A stretch of DNA of 64,000 bases, taken from positions 597,701 through 661,700 of the forward strand of contig NZ_JABUXU010000001.1 in assembly GCF_014897675.1 (NCBI RefSeq), read 5' to 3'. Position numbers and translations under genes: made by a program. How positions within the stretch are numbered: position 1 is the stretch's first letter; each line of letters begins with the position of its first letter. Source of the stretch: Advenella sp. FME57 (lineage in GTDB: Bacteria > Pseudomonadota > Gammaproteobacteria > Burkholderiales > Burkholderiaceae_B). This document shows, one piece after another, positions 22,536-31,079 of this stretch. The notes under the pieces were generated by a model. It had not been told where the DNA came from. It searched no databases and saw only the letters and a program-made list of their open reading frames with translations.

Positions 22536-22892
22536 TATGGGGTCGTTGGTATCGAGGTACTGATATTGAGGTTGATATCATGTCGCTGACATGAGGGCGT
22601 TGAGATCACGTCGCAGATATCACCTCACTGCCGGCCGGGCATCGATCGGAGCGCGGACGGGGGCCTGGTCGGAATCGGGCGCGCCTGCGCCGCGTTGCTT
22701 GCGTTACTTACACTGTTAGCGTCATTGGCGCTGTTGGCGTTGTTGGCGTTGTTGGCGTTGTTGGCGTTGTTAGCGCCACCAAGGCTAATCGCTTTGGCAA
22801 CACGCTGATCAACCCTCGCTGCACGCCATACAGCCGCCAGGCACGCGCCTTTTGGCCACCGGCACCGCTGCGTGTAGTACACCATGCACGCT
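22536..22892. other. Intergenic region with imperfect repeats, no recognised gene
   Basis: About 355 bases between convergent serB and the glutathione S-transferase gene. The left part repeats short GATATC/TGATAT and GTCGCTGA-like words; the centre holds a 9-bp tandem repeat (annotated separately). A minus-strand frame translating the repeat as Asn-Ala-Asn exists but overlaps the transferase gene out of frame and shows no signal or domain. Confidence 0.55.
22725..22787. repeat. 9-bp tandem repeat, unit TTGGCGTTG
   Basis: Five perfect copies of ttggcgttg (22734-22778) are flanked by a copy with one change (ttggcgctg, 22725-22733) and a decayed copy (ttagcgcca, 22779-22787); further decayed copies can be traced to the left (from about 22692). 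A period of nine keeps any frame open, which explains the Asn-Ala-Asn frame on the minus strand. Likely a slippage-prone minisatellite. Confidence 0.9.
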
Positions 22893-23546
22893 TTAATCGG
22901 CCGGCACTTGCCCGGTGAATGCAGCAAATTGCGCAGCGAACGCCCGCTTGAAAGCAGGTCGCGCCTCGCCTCGCGCCACATAGGCGGACAGGTTCGGGTA
23001 TTCGGCCAACAGGGTCGATTCCTTCAAAATGCGCAGCACCGTTATCACCAGCAGGTCACTGACACTGAACTGGTCTTCAATCCAATCAGCCTGTCCAAGC
23101 CGGCGACTGAATTGTTCCAGCCGGGCCCGCACCCGCTCCTGCAGAATATGCTGGCGTTGCTCATACCAGCTTTGGTCGGACTCCAGGACAGTGGCCATGG
23201 TCCATTCCCAGATCGGTGGTTCGATGGAGTTGAGCGCGGCAAACATCCAGGCAATACCACGCGCCCGAGCATTGGGATCTTCCGGCAGCAGTTGCGCATG
23301 CTGCTGGGCAATATGCAGCACGATTGCGCCTGACTCAAACAGAACCAGGTCGCCTTCTTCATAACTGGGTATCTGTCCGAAAGGATGCTGCGCATAATAC
23401 CCGGGCTCTTTCAAGTCTGCAAACGACAGGTAACGTACAGAATAAGGTTGCCCGGCTTCTTCAAGCGCCCAGCGCACACGCATATCACGCGCCAGCCCCC
23501 TGCCGCCATCGGGAGAGTGCGCAAAGGCAGTGATGGTGGGAGTCAT
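22893..23546 (-). CDS. Glutathione S-transferase family protein
   Basis: 217 residues with the thioredoxin-like N-terminal domain (about 4-80) and an all-helical C-terminal domain (about 90-210). Landmarks are PFGQIPSYEEGD around 55-66 followed by LFESGAIVLHIA, the conserved glutathione gamma-glutamyl binding ES pair. Cysteine is absent from the usual N-terminal active-site region; SPDGGRGLARDMRVRWAL occupies that place, so the catalytic residue may be a Ser. The physiological substrate is unknown. It stands alone, convergent with serB. Confidence 0.87.
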   Translation of the reverse strand: MTPTITAFAHSPDGGRGLARDMRVRWALEEAGQPYSVRYLSFADLKEPGYYAQHPFGQIPSYEEGDLVLFESGAIVLHIAQQHAQLLPEDPNARARGIAWMFAALNSIEPPIWEWTMATVLESDQSWYEQRQHILQERVRARLEQFSRRLGQADWIEDQFSVSDLLVITVLRILKESTLLAEYPNLSAYVARGEARPAFKRAFAAQFAAFTGQVPAD

Positions 23547-24192
23547 TGCACTACGGCGGCAAGGCGGCGCCTGCGCCCTGGCCTTGCGTATTGGACGACG
23601 ATAGCGTGTGCCACGATCATTGCTCCTCCCGGTTCAATAGTACACTTCAGTTTGTGCTTCAGCCGCACCCCGCCTGCACGGCTGCATTTCAGTTTGAACT
23701 TCAGCGTGTCACGATGCGAAACAGATTAACAATCGATCCGTAGCGCGTCAAGACCATGACTTCAGCCACTCTTGCTGCGCGCTTGCCCATTGCCGCCCTG
23801 GCCGTTTCACCGACGCAGGCGAGCACAGCCGCGACAGTCTGCAGTCTGACAAAGCAACGCTGACCCGGCAGCCAGCACCGCAAAAGGCGACATATACAGG
23901 CCAACCTGACCGAAACCACAACCTATGCCTAAACCAACCACGCAAACCGACCAGCGCCAATGTGCAATATGCACTGTATGCGCTTGAGTCCAGATCAGTT
24001 AAAATCATTGAAATCAACGGTGAAGCGCTGCCAGAACGACCCCATTAACCAATACCGGGCCACAGGGGCAGCAGTCCATCTGTCCGGCCGCAGGTCAGCG
24101 CAAGGACTGTTAAATACCCGACACACAAGCCCTTTGTCGCCAACGCCGTCAAGCCGTGGCCAACGCACTCCCGCTGAGAGGGAACCGGATCC
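23547..24192. other. Gene-poor stretch of about 650 bases
   Basis: Only short, mutually overlapping frames occur here, none with a ribosome site or recognised motif. A minus-strand frame near 23748-24017 is rich in aromatic and hydrophobic residues and might be the remains of a small membrane-protein gene, but this is speculative. The right end must contain the promoter of the VOC gene. Confidence 0.45.
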
Positions 24193-24543
24193 ATGAAAGT
24201 CAAACGTATTGTCGCCAATATCCAAAGTCCCAATGTCGCTGCCGCCAAAGCGTTTTATCAGGACGTCCTGGGCCTGGACCTGCTGATGGACCATGGCTGG
24301 TTGGCCACTTACGGTTCGGGCCAGACCATGCAAACACAACTGAGTATCGCCAGTGAAGGCGGATCAGGGGCCCCGGTACCCGATCTATCCATTGAAGTTG
24401 ACGATCTGGATGAGGCCCTGCAACGTTGCGAGGCGGCAGCCATTACACCCGAATACGGGCCGGTGACCGAGCCCTGGGGGGTGCGCCGCTTTTACGTGCG
24501 CGATCCCTTTGACCGCCTGGTCAATATTCTTGTTCATCTCTGA
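24193..24543 (+). CDS. VOC-superfamily (glyoxalase/bleomycin-resistance-like) protein
   Basis: 116 residues forming one vicinal-oxygen-chelate module pair: KRIVANIQSPNVAAAKAFYQ at the N-terminus, a central DLSIEVDDLDEAL, and a C-terminal WGVRRFYVRDPFDRLVNIL typical of the fold. VOC proteins bind a metal and act on varied small molecules, so the activity cannot be named. The first metal-binding His is not obvious at its usual place. It precedes the signalling gene by about 100 bases on the same strand. Confidence 0.8.
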   Translation: MKVKRIVANIQSPNVAAAKAFYQDVLGLDLLMDHGWLATYGSGQTMQTQLSIASEGGSGAPVPDLSIEVDDLDEALQRCEAAAITPEYGPVTEPWGVRRFYVRDPFDRLVNILVHL

Positions 24544-24640
24544 ATGACGCAAGCAGGTATAAAATAACCCTGAAATAACCTTGCCCATGACGGGATCGCA
24601 TACTGCCCGACAGACGACAACCCAATGCCAGGGACACATC

Positions 24641-26527
24641 ATGCAGTTGAATCAGGCCATTGTTGAGCATCTCAAACGCTTCTCACCCTTTCAGAACATG
24701 CAGGGGCACGTACTGGAAGCACTGGCGTGCCGACTGACCATCAATTACTTCGCCAAGGGCGAGACCATTATCCCGGCCAACGCGCCACCACCTGAAACCT
24801 TCTATATCGTCAAACAGGGTATTGTCCAGACCGAACAGCTGGCCAGTTCAGCCCGTCAGTATCGCAATACGTTCGAATTGCACGAAGGCGAATGCTTCCC
24901 CCTGGGCGCGATCCTGGCCAGTCGATCCCCTGGCAGTCAGTTTGTCGCGGCGACCGATACCTTTGTCTATGAACTGAGCCTTGCAGGCTTTGCCCAACTG
25001 CGCGCAGAATCGCCCGTTTTCCGGGATTATTGCGAACAGCGCACCGCCCTGCTTCTTGAATACTCCAAACAGATTATCCAGGCGCAATACAGCCGCAGCA
25101 GCGCTGAACACCCGGCGCTGACCATGCCCCTGCAGCAACTGATCCGAAGAGAACCTGTGACCTGTTCGTCCAGCCTGCCTCTGCACGACGTCTTGCAACA
25201 CATGAAGGAACAGCAGGTGGGTTCCATCATCGCGGTAGACGACAATAAGCAGGCCGTCGGCATTTTCACGTTGCAGGACCTGCTTACCCGGGTGGCGCTG
25301 CCGCAGGCCGATCTGGATGCACCCTTTGCCAGCTATATGACGGCTGCGCCTGTTTCGCTGCCGCCGGACGCACCTGCCTCCGAAGCCGCGCTCATCATGG
25401 CCAAGCGCGGATTCAGGCATATCGTGGTTGCCGATGCCGACACTGGCAGGCTACGCGGGATGGTATCGGAAAAGGACCTGTTCTCGCTGCAGCGAATCAG
25501 CCTGCGGCAAATCAATCTGCGCCTGCAGGCAGCCCAATCGGTTCAAGATGTAGCCGCCTGCTGCGAAGATATCCGCAAGCTGGGCGACAATATGATGGCT
25601 CAGGGTATCGCCGTAGAGCAGATTACGCAGATTATTTCGGCCTTGAACGATCTGACGCTAAGCCAGCTTTCCCGCTTGATGCGCGAACGGCACCCGCAGG
25701 TGCAGACCCTGGATTATTGCTGGCTGTCGCTGGGCTCCGAAGGTCGCATGGAGCAGATGCTCTATACCGATCAGGACAACGGCATTCTCTTTAGCGCCAA
25801 CGATGCGCAGCAAGCCCAAGCGGCGCGTCCTATCCTGCTGGCGTTTGCAAAAGAGGTCAATCAGGCGCTGGATACCTGCGGCTTTCCCTTGTGCAAAGGC
25901 AATATCATGGCGTCGAACCCGCAATGGTGCCTGAGCACCGAAGAATGGCGAGCCCGCTTCAGCGCCTGGATCAGCAGCCCCGATCCTCAGGCAATCATGC
26001 ATTCGACCATCTTCTTTGATTTTCGTGCGCTTGATGGCAATGAGCAACTGGCCACGTCACTGCGCCAATGGTTGAATCAGACGCTAACACAACACCCGCT
26101 GTTCCTGCGCTTTCTGACCCAGACTGCGCTGTCACGCAAACCACCACTGGGTCTGTTCCGTGATTTCGTGACCAGCCAGGATAACACCGTGGATCTGAAG
26201 ACTCAGGCGGCTGTGCTCTTTGTTGACGCCGCACGCATACTGGCGCTGCAGACGGGCAGCAGCCACACCAATACGGTGCTGCGCCTCAAAGAAGCAGGAC
26301 CGAAAACCGGACTGCGACAGGAACAGGCCGACGCCTACGCCGAAGCATTCCTGTACATCCAGTTATTACGAATGCAATTACATCATCAGGCAGCCGCAAA
26401 AAATCAGCCCTACACCAACCAGATCGATCCTGGCACGCTGAATGCCCTGGATAATCGGATCCTGCGTGAAGCCTTCCGGCTGGCCAAGTCCCTGCAAAGC
26501 ATGCTGGCGGTCAAATATGCACTATAA
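24641..26527 (+). CDS. cNMP-binding / CBS-pair / DUF294 nucleotidyltransferase signalling protein
   Basis: 628 residues with a cyclic-nucleotide-binding-like domain (about 10-130), two CBS motifs (about 160-285) that typically sense adenine nucleotides, a nucleotidyltransferase-like domain with GSEGR at about 365-369 and DQDN at 377-380, and a DUF294 C-terminal helical domain. The frame opens with TTG at 24581, but ATG 24641 with CAGGGA eight bases upstream is the better start. A DEDDh exonuclease gene follows 54 bases later; this pairing recurs in proteobacteria, often near acetate-uptake genes, which are absent here. Function is otherwise unknown. Confidence 0.88.
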   Translation: MQLNQAIVEHLKRFSPFQNMQGHVLEALACRLTINYFAKGETIIPANAPPPETFYIVKQGIVQTEQLASSARQYRNTFELHEGECFPLGAILASRSPGSQFVAATDTFVYELSLAGFAQLRAESPVFRDYCEQRTALLLEYSKQIIQAQYSRSSAEHPALTMPLQQLIRREPVTCSSSLPLHDVLQHMKEQQVGSIIAVDDNKQAVGIFTLQDLLTRVALPQADLDAPFASYMTAAPVSLPPDAPASEAALIMAKRGFRHIVVADADTGRLRGMVSEKDLFSLQRISLRQINLRLQAAQSVQDVAACCEDIRKLGDNMMAQGIAVEQITQIISALNDLTLSQLSRLMRERHPQVQTLDYCWLSLGSEGRMEQMLYTDQDNGILFSANDAQQAQAARPILLAFAKEVNQALDTCGFPLCKGNIMASNPQWCLSTEEWRARFSAWISSPDPQAIMHSTIFFDFRALDGNEQLATSLRQWLNQTLTQHPLFLRFLTQTALSRKPPLGLFRDFVTSQDNTVDLKTQAAVLFVDAARILALQTGSSHTNTVLRLKEAGPKTGLRQEQADAYAEAFLYIQLLRMQLHHQAAAKNQPYTNQIDPGTLNALDNRILREAFRLAKSLQSMLAVKYAL

Positions 26528-26581
26528 GACGCTGCCACAGCCATCAGGGACGTACCGATTAGCCGTCAAGAGGCAACAGAC

Positions 26582-27289
26582 ATGAGTTTGCGGGGTTTTT
26601 TCCATTCGCGCAATTCACATCCACGTCCTGCCTCGCTGCAAGCGCGCTTCGAGGCGTGGTGCGCGCTGCCGCAACCCGTTGGTGCCCAGGCGGTTCACGA
26701 CAGCAGAATCGTTGTGCTGGACGTGGAAACCAGTGGCCTGAATCTAAAAAAAGATACCTTGATCGCGATTGGCGCGGTTGCCATCGAGCGCGGGCGCATC
26801 ATGCTGGACGATGCCTTCGATATTGTTCTGCGGCAAGAGCAGATCAGCAGCAAAAGCAATATTCTGATCCATGGCATTGCCGGTGGCAAACAACGCAACG
26901 GCATTGAGCCGGCCGAGGCCCTCATGCAGTTTCTTGAATACATCGGCTCCGATCCCCTGTTGGCCTTCCACGTCGCCTTTGACCAGACCATGCTCGAAAA
27001 AAGCCTGAAAATGTGGCTACAAACCGATCTTAAAAAAAGACAATGGATAGACCTGGCCTATCTGGCCCCTGCCCTGTTGCGCGAGCAAGCCTTGAATCAC
27101 AGAACGCTGGACGACTGGATGCGCCTGTTCCAGATACACAACCATCGGCGTCACAACGCAGTGGCCGATGCATTGGCTACCGCCGAGCTGTTTCTGTGCA
27201 TCAACAAGAAATGCGAGCAACAGGGCTGGCGCACGCTCAACACCCTGGGCGCCGCAGAACGGCAGTACCGACAAATACTCGGGCAGTAG
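26582..27289 (+). CDS. DEDDh 3'-5' exonuclease (DnaQ-like)
   Basis: 235 residues. The catalytic acids fit the DEDDh order: Asp47 and Glu49 in VVLDVETSG, Asp near FHVAFDQTM, and His/Asp in HNAVADALATAEL. It resembles the exonuclease domain of DNA polymerase III epsilon but is short and lacks the C-terminal polymerase-binding tail, so it is unlikely to be the replicative proofreader. It is probably cotranscribed with the preceding CBS/DUF294 protein. Confidence 0.88.
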   Translation: MSLRGFFHSRNSHPRPASLQARFEAWCALPQPVGAQAVHDSRIVVLDVETSGLNLKKDTLIAIGAVAIERGRIMLDDAFDIVLRQEQISSKSNILIHGIAGGKQRNGIEPAEALMQFLEYIGSDPLLAFHVAFDQTMLEKSLKMWLQTDLKKRQWIDLAYLAPALLREQALNHRTLDDWMRLFQIHNHRRHNAVADALATAELFLCINKKCEQQGWRTLNTLGAAERQYRQILGQ

Positions 27290-27517
27290 ACAGGCGAAGG
27301 ACCGCTTGATCGCCGCTTACGCTTCCGTGCATTGCTATGCAGTGCGGTGTAGTACGGTGGAATAAAGTGTGGCAGTATAGCGGTGTGGCGCTGTGATGCA
27401 CCGCAGGGCGACGTCACAGAAAACATACAAGCAACGCCAAATGCCTACACGTAGATATAGGCATCGCATCGCCAGGGACATAAACGCAGGCCTATACATC
27501 GCATTGCCGGTATCCAT

Positions 27518-27552
27518 AAAAAAATCCCGGCCAGTGCGCGCACTGCCAGGAT
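27518..27552 (-). terminator. Terminator of the nuo operon
   Basis: On the minus strand an imperfect 14-bp GC-rich stem (27524-27538 with 27539-27552, one bulged base and one G-T pair) is followed by seven T. It lies 24 bases past the stop of the DUF2818-like gene. Confidence 0.8.
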
Positions 27553-27575
27553 CCGGTCTGCTAGCCAGCTTGCCT

Positions 27576-28079
27576 TCAGGCCGTTTTATGTCGCCCGGGA
27601 TGCTTCATCAGATGGCGCCAGACAAAGCCCGGGTAAGCCAGCACCACGTACAGACACGCCGCAATGGCGTAGAACTCCCAGTTTTTTACTGAAGGGTTCG
27701 CGTAGTTGGCCTCGATGGCAAAGCCGATGGCGCCCACAACAAAATAGCCAACCAGTACTTCCAGCAGGCGCGTACTGACATGCTTGACCGGCACGTGTGG
27801 CGTGACCACGGTGCCGGGCACATAGAGCGACAGACCCAGCAGTAGCACACCGGCAAGCATATAGGGCAGATTTCCAGCCTGTGTGCCAAGCAGCCAGCAA
27901 CCGGCGCCAAGCGCCGCATAAGATAGCAAAGCTCGCAGCGGATAGAACCAGAATGGCTTTTGCCCCTCACCCGCTTGCGACCATAGCGTAAAGACAAAGG
28001 CTCTTTCGGTCAGAAACGGTGCGATGGCAAACACAAAAGCCAGCGCTATGAAAATCCAGATCGACTCAGCAGGATACAT
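27576..28079 (-). CDS. DUF2818-like membrane protein at the end of the nuo operon
   Basis: 167 residues, about four to five hydrophobic segments. The N-terminal IAPFLTER and the C-terminal part (LLEVLVGYFVVGAIGFAIEA, NWEFYAIAACL, AYPGFVWRHL) match what I remember of DUF2818, a short membrane family that follows nuoN in Burkholderiales. A middle portion (about 42-100) with two extra hydrophobic stretches appears additional to the usual roughly 100-residue form. It starts 14 bases after nuoN stops. A role in complex I assembly or stability is inference from position only. Confidence 0.78.
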   Translation of the reverse strand: MYPAESIWIFIALAFVFAIAPFLTERAFVFTLWSQAGEGQKPFWFYPLRALLSYAALGAGCWLLGTQAGNLPYMLAGVLLLGLSLYVPGTVVTPHVPVKHVSTRLLEVLVGYFVVGAIGFAIEANYANPSVKNWEFYAIAACLYVVLAYPGFVWRHLMKHPGRHKTA

Positions 28080-28093
28080 AAAGGATCAGTCCG

Positions 28094-29575
28094 TCAGAAT
28101 TTAAGTGAAGCGTCAATGACCTGCACGCACAGGGTCATCAGGCCGCCCGGCAAGATACCCAGCACAATGATCAGCAGACCATTGACGGACATCACGCCGC
28201 TGCGGAATGACCAGGCCGTATCAGGCGCCGGTACGCCTTGCACCGGTTCGTCAAAGTACACCACTTTGACAACGCGAAGATAATAGAACGCACCGATCAG
28301 CGAGCACAGGACTGCATAGATCGCCAACCACACATGTCCGGCGGACACCACTGCCTGCAAGACGACCAGCTTAGCGTGAAAGCCTACCAGTGGCGGAATA
28401 CCTGCCAGCGAGAACATCAGCAACAACATGCCGAAGGCCATGAGCGGACTGCGCTGATTCAGGCCCTTGAGATCGTCGATGTTTTCGCATTCAAAACCCT
28501 GACGGCTCATCAACAGCACCAAACCGAAACTGGCCAGAGTGGTCAGCACATAAGTCACGATATAAAAGAGCGACGAAGCATAGGCACCACTCATGACCGT
28601 GCCGTTGGCGGCAACGCCCGAGAGCAGTCCCAGCAGCACAAAGCCGACGTGCGATATGGTGGAATAAGCCAGCATCCGCTTGAAGTTGGTCTGCATGATC
28701 GCCGTCAAATTACCAATGGCCAGCGACAGTACCGCCAGAATGATCAGCATGGGCTGCCAGCTTAAGGCAACACCATTGAGCCCCTCGATCAGCAGACGCA
28801 GCGTGATGGCCAGCGCGGCCAGCTTCGGTGCGGCGCCGATAGTCAGCGTAATAGCTGTGGGCGCCCCTTGATATACGTCGGGAATCCACATATGAAATGG
28901 CACGGCACCCAGTTTGAATGCCAGACCGGCAACGATAAAGACCGTACCCAGAACCAGGGTCATTTCACCCGCCTGTCCACTGCGGATGACCTGCATTACC
29001 CCGGCCAGATCCACGTGACCGGTCGCACCGTACACCATTGAAATACCGTAAAGCATGAAGCCTGAAGCCAATGCACCCAGCACAAAGTACTTCATGGCCG
29101 ACTCAGTGGCAACCAATGAATCACGGCGCAGCGCAACCATCGTGTACAGAGCCAGAGACATCAGCTCCAGACCCAGATAAATAGTCAGCATGCTGCTGGC
29201 GGAAATCATCACCATCTGCCCCAACAGCGCGCAAAGCGTCAGCGGATACAGCTCTCCCGACTTGGACATGTCACGATCCACCACATACTGGCGGCTGTAG
29301 ATCAGCGTGACCAGCACCGCCAGATATGACGCAATCTTCAGAAAGTGCGCCAGCGGATCGGCAACATACATGCCATAAAAGGTCGTGCCGCCAATACCGC
29401 TATTCCACTGCATCAGCGACACCACTGTCAGAATGATCAGCGCACACAGAGAGAAAACATAGGTGGTTTTGCGACTGACTTCATGACTGAGTGCATCGTA
29501 AACCAGAATGCCCATGGCCATAATCGCCAGAATGATTTCAGGCGCCGCAAGTGCAAAATTAAATTGATTTTCCAT
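28094..29575 (-). CDS. nuoN: NADH-quinone oxidoreductase subunit N
   Basis: 493-residue antiporter-like membrane subunit of complex I with about 14 transmembrane helices. The key proton-channel region includes [18 protein letters not shown]; a conserved Lys lies in APKLAAL. It belongs to the P-module with nuoM and nuoL. Twelve bases separate it from nuoM. Confidence 0.96.
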   Translation of the reverse strand: MENQFNFALAAPEIILAIMAMGILVYDALSHEVSRKTTYVFSLCALIILTVVSLMQWNSGIGGTTFYGMYVADPLAHFLKIASYLAVLVTLIYSRQYVVDRDMSKSGELYPLTLCALLGQMVMISASSMLTIYLGLELMSLALYTMVALRRDSLVATESAMKYFVLGALASGFMLYGISMVYGATGHVDLAGVMQVIRSGQAGEMTLVLGTVFIVAGLAFKLGAVPFHMWIPDVYQGAPTAITLTIGAAPKLAALAITLRLLIEGLNGVALSWQPMLIILAVLSLAIGNLTAIMQTNFKRMLAYSTISHVGFVLLGLLSGVAANGTVMSGAYASSLFYIVTYVLTTLASFGLVLLMSRQGFECENIDDLKGLNQRSPLMAFGMLLLMFSLAGIPPLVGFHAKLVVLQAVVSAGHVWLAIYAVLCSLIGAFYYLRVVKVVYFDEPVQGVPAPDTAWSFRSGVMSVNGLLIIVLGILPGGLMTLCVQVIDASLKF

Positions 29576-29587
29576 GATGACTCAGTC

Positions 29588-31069
29588 TTACAATTTAGAA
29601 ACGGCGACGTGATCCAGCAATTGCTGGACGGACACGTGCATCACATCGGTAAACAGTTTCGGATAGATACCCATTACCAGCACGAAGATCGCCAGGATCG
29701 CCAGCAGTGCATATTCGCGGCAATTGACGTCTTTCATCTGCTTTACTGCTTCATTGGTAATATCGCCATAGGCAACGCGCTTGACCATCCACAACGAGTA
29801 CGATGCACCCAGGATAAGTGCGGTTGCCGTCAACAGGCCGATCCAGAAGTTATGCTCGACTGCGCCCAGAATTACATAGAACTCACCAACGAATCCGCTG
29901 GTCGCAGGCAGACCGCTATTGGCCATCGAAAACAACACAAAGAATGTCACAAACTTGGGCATTGTGTTGATCACACCACCGTAGTCAGCAATGCGACGCG
30001 TATGCAGGCGATCATACAGTATGCCGATACACAGGAACATGGCGCCCGAAACAAAACCGTGCGAAATCATCTGAATAATCGCGCCTTCCATCCCTGCCGT
30101 ATTGAACAGGAAAAAGCCCAGTGTGACAAAACCCATGTGGGCGACCGATGAATACGCCACCAGTTTTTTCATGTCGTCCTGAACGATCGCCACCAAGCCG
30201 ATATAGATCACAGCAACCAGTGACAGCGCAATCATCAGGCCGGCCATGCTGTGCGATGCGTCCGGAGCAATGGGCAGAGAAAAACGCAAGAAGCCGTATG
30301 CGCCCAGCTTGAGCATAATCGCGGCCAGCACGATAGAACCACCGGTAGGCGCTTCCACGTGGGCATCCGGCAGCCAGGTATGCACCGGCCACATGGGCAC
30401 CTTGACGGCAAAGGCTGCCAGCAATGCAAAGAAGATCAGCATTTGCGGTGTGTAGCCCAGCTTGGCCTGCTGCCAGACCAGAATGTCGAATGACCCGGTC
30501 TGCGTATACAGATAAATGAAAGCGACCAGCGTCAGCAATGAGCCAAGCAGCGTATACAGAAAGAACTTGAACGCTGCATAAACACGGTTCGGGCCGCCCC
30601 AAACGCCGATGATAATATACATCGGAATCAGTGTGGCTTCGAAGAATATATAGAACAACAGGCCGTCCAGCGCAGCAAACACCCCTACCATCAGGCCAGA
30701 CAGAATCAGGAACGCGGCCATGTACTGGGCAACACGCTTGGTAATCACTTCCCAGCCAGCCAGTACGACAATCACGGTGATAAAGGACGTGAGCAGCACA
30801 AGCCACATTGAAATACCGTCCACGCCCAGATGATAGGTCGCAGAGAAGGCATCGATCCAGGGCGTTTTTTCGACAAACTGCATTTGCGCCGTCGAGCCGT
30901 CAAAACCGAAATACACCGGCAAGGTGACCAGAAAGCTGATCACGGAGCCAAAAAGTGCCAGCTTGCGTGTGAAATCGGCGCGTTCATCGCTGCCCATGAT
31001 CAGAACCAGAATACCGGCAACGATCGGCACAAAAATTGCCAGGGACAGCCAGGGTAAGGTAGAAGTCAT
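29588..31069 (-). CDS. nuoM: NADH-quinone oxidoreductase subunit M
   Basis: 493-residue antiporter-like subunit of complex I with about 14 transmembrane helices; HTWLPDAHVEAPTGG and the following LAAIMLKLGAYG are diagnostic. The frame extends upstream into nuoL, so the start had to be chosen: MTSTLPWL (ATG 31067-31069) fits the family; ATG 31076-31078, three codons earlier and directly after the nuoL stop, is possible. Proton pumping coupled to quinone reduction. Confidence 0.95.
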   Translation of the reverse strand: MTSTLPWLSLAIFVPIVAGILVLIMGSDERADFTRKLALFGSVISFLVTLPVYFGFDGSTAQMQFVEKTPWIDAFSATYHLGVDGISMWLVLLTSFITVIVVLAGWEVITKRVAQYMAAFLILSGLMVGVFAALDGLLFYIFFEATLIPMYIIIGVWGGPNRVYAAFKFFLYTLLGSLLTLVAFIYLYTQTGSFDILVWQQAKLGYTPQMLIFFALLAAFAVKVPMWPVHTWLPDAHVEAPTGGSIVLAAIMLKLGAYGFLRFSLPIAPDASHSMAGLMIALSLVAVIYIGLVAIVQDDMKKLVAYSSVAHMGFVTLGFFLFNTAGMEGAIIQMISHGFVSGAMFLCIGILYDRLHTRRIADYGGVINTMPKFVTFFVLFSMANSGLPATSGFVGEFYVILGAVEHNFWIGLLTATALILGASYSLWMVKRVAYGDITNEAVKQMKDVNCREYALLAILAIFVLVMGIYPKLFTDVMHVSVQQLLDHVAVSKL

Positions 31070-31079
31070 TTCGCCCATC

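Noticed and set aside
22625..22981. Minus-strand frame with a poly Asn-Ala-Asn tract
   Set aside because: Product of the 9-bp tandem repeat; it overlaps the glutathione S-transferase gene out of frame and lacks a ribosome site.
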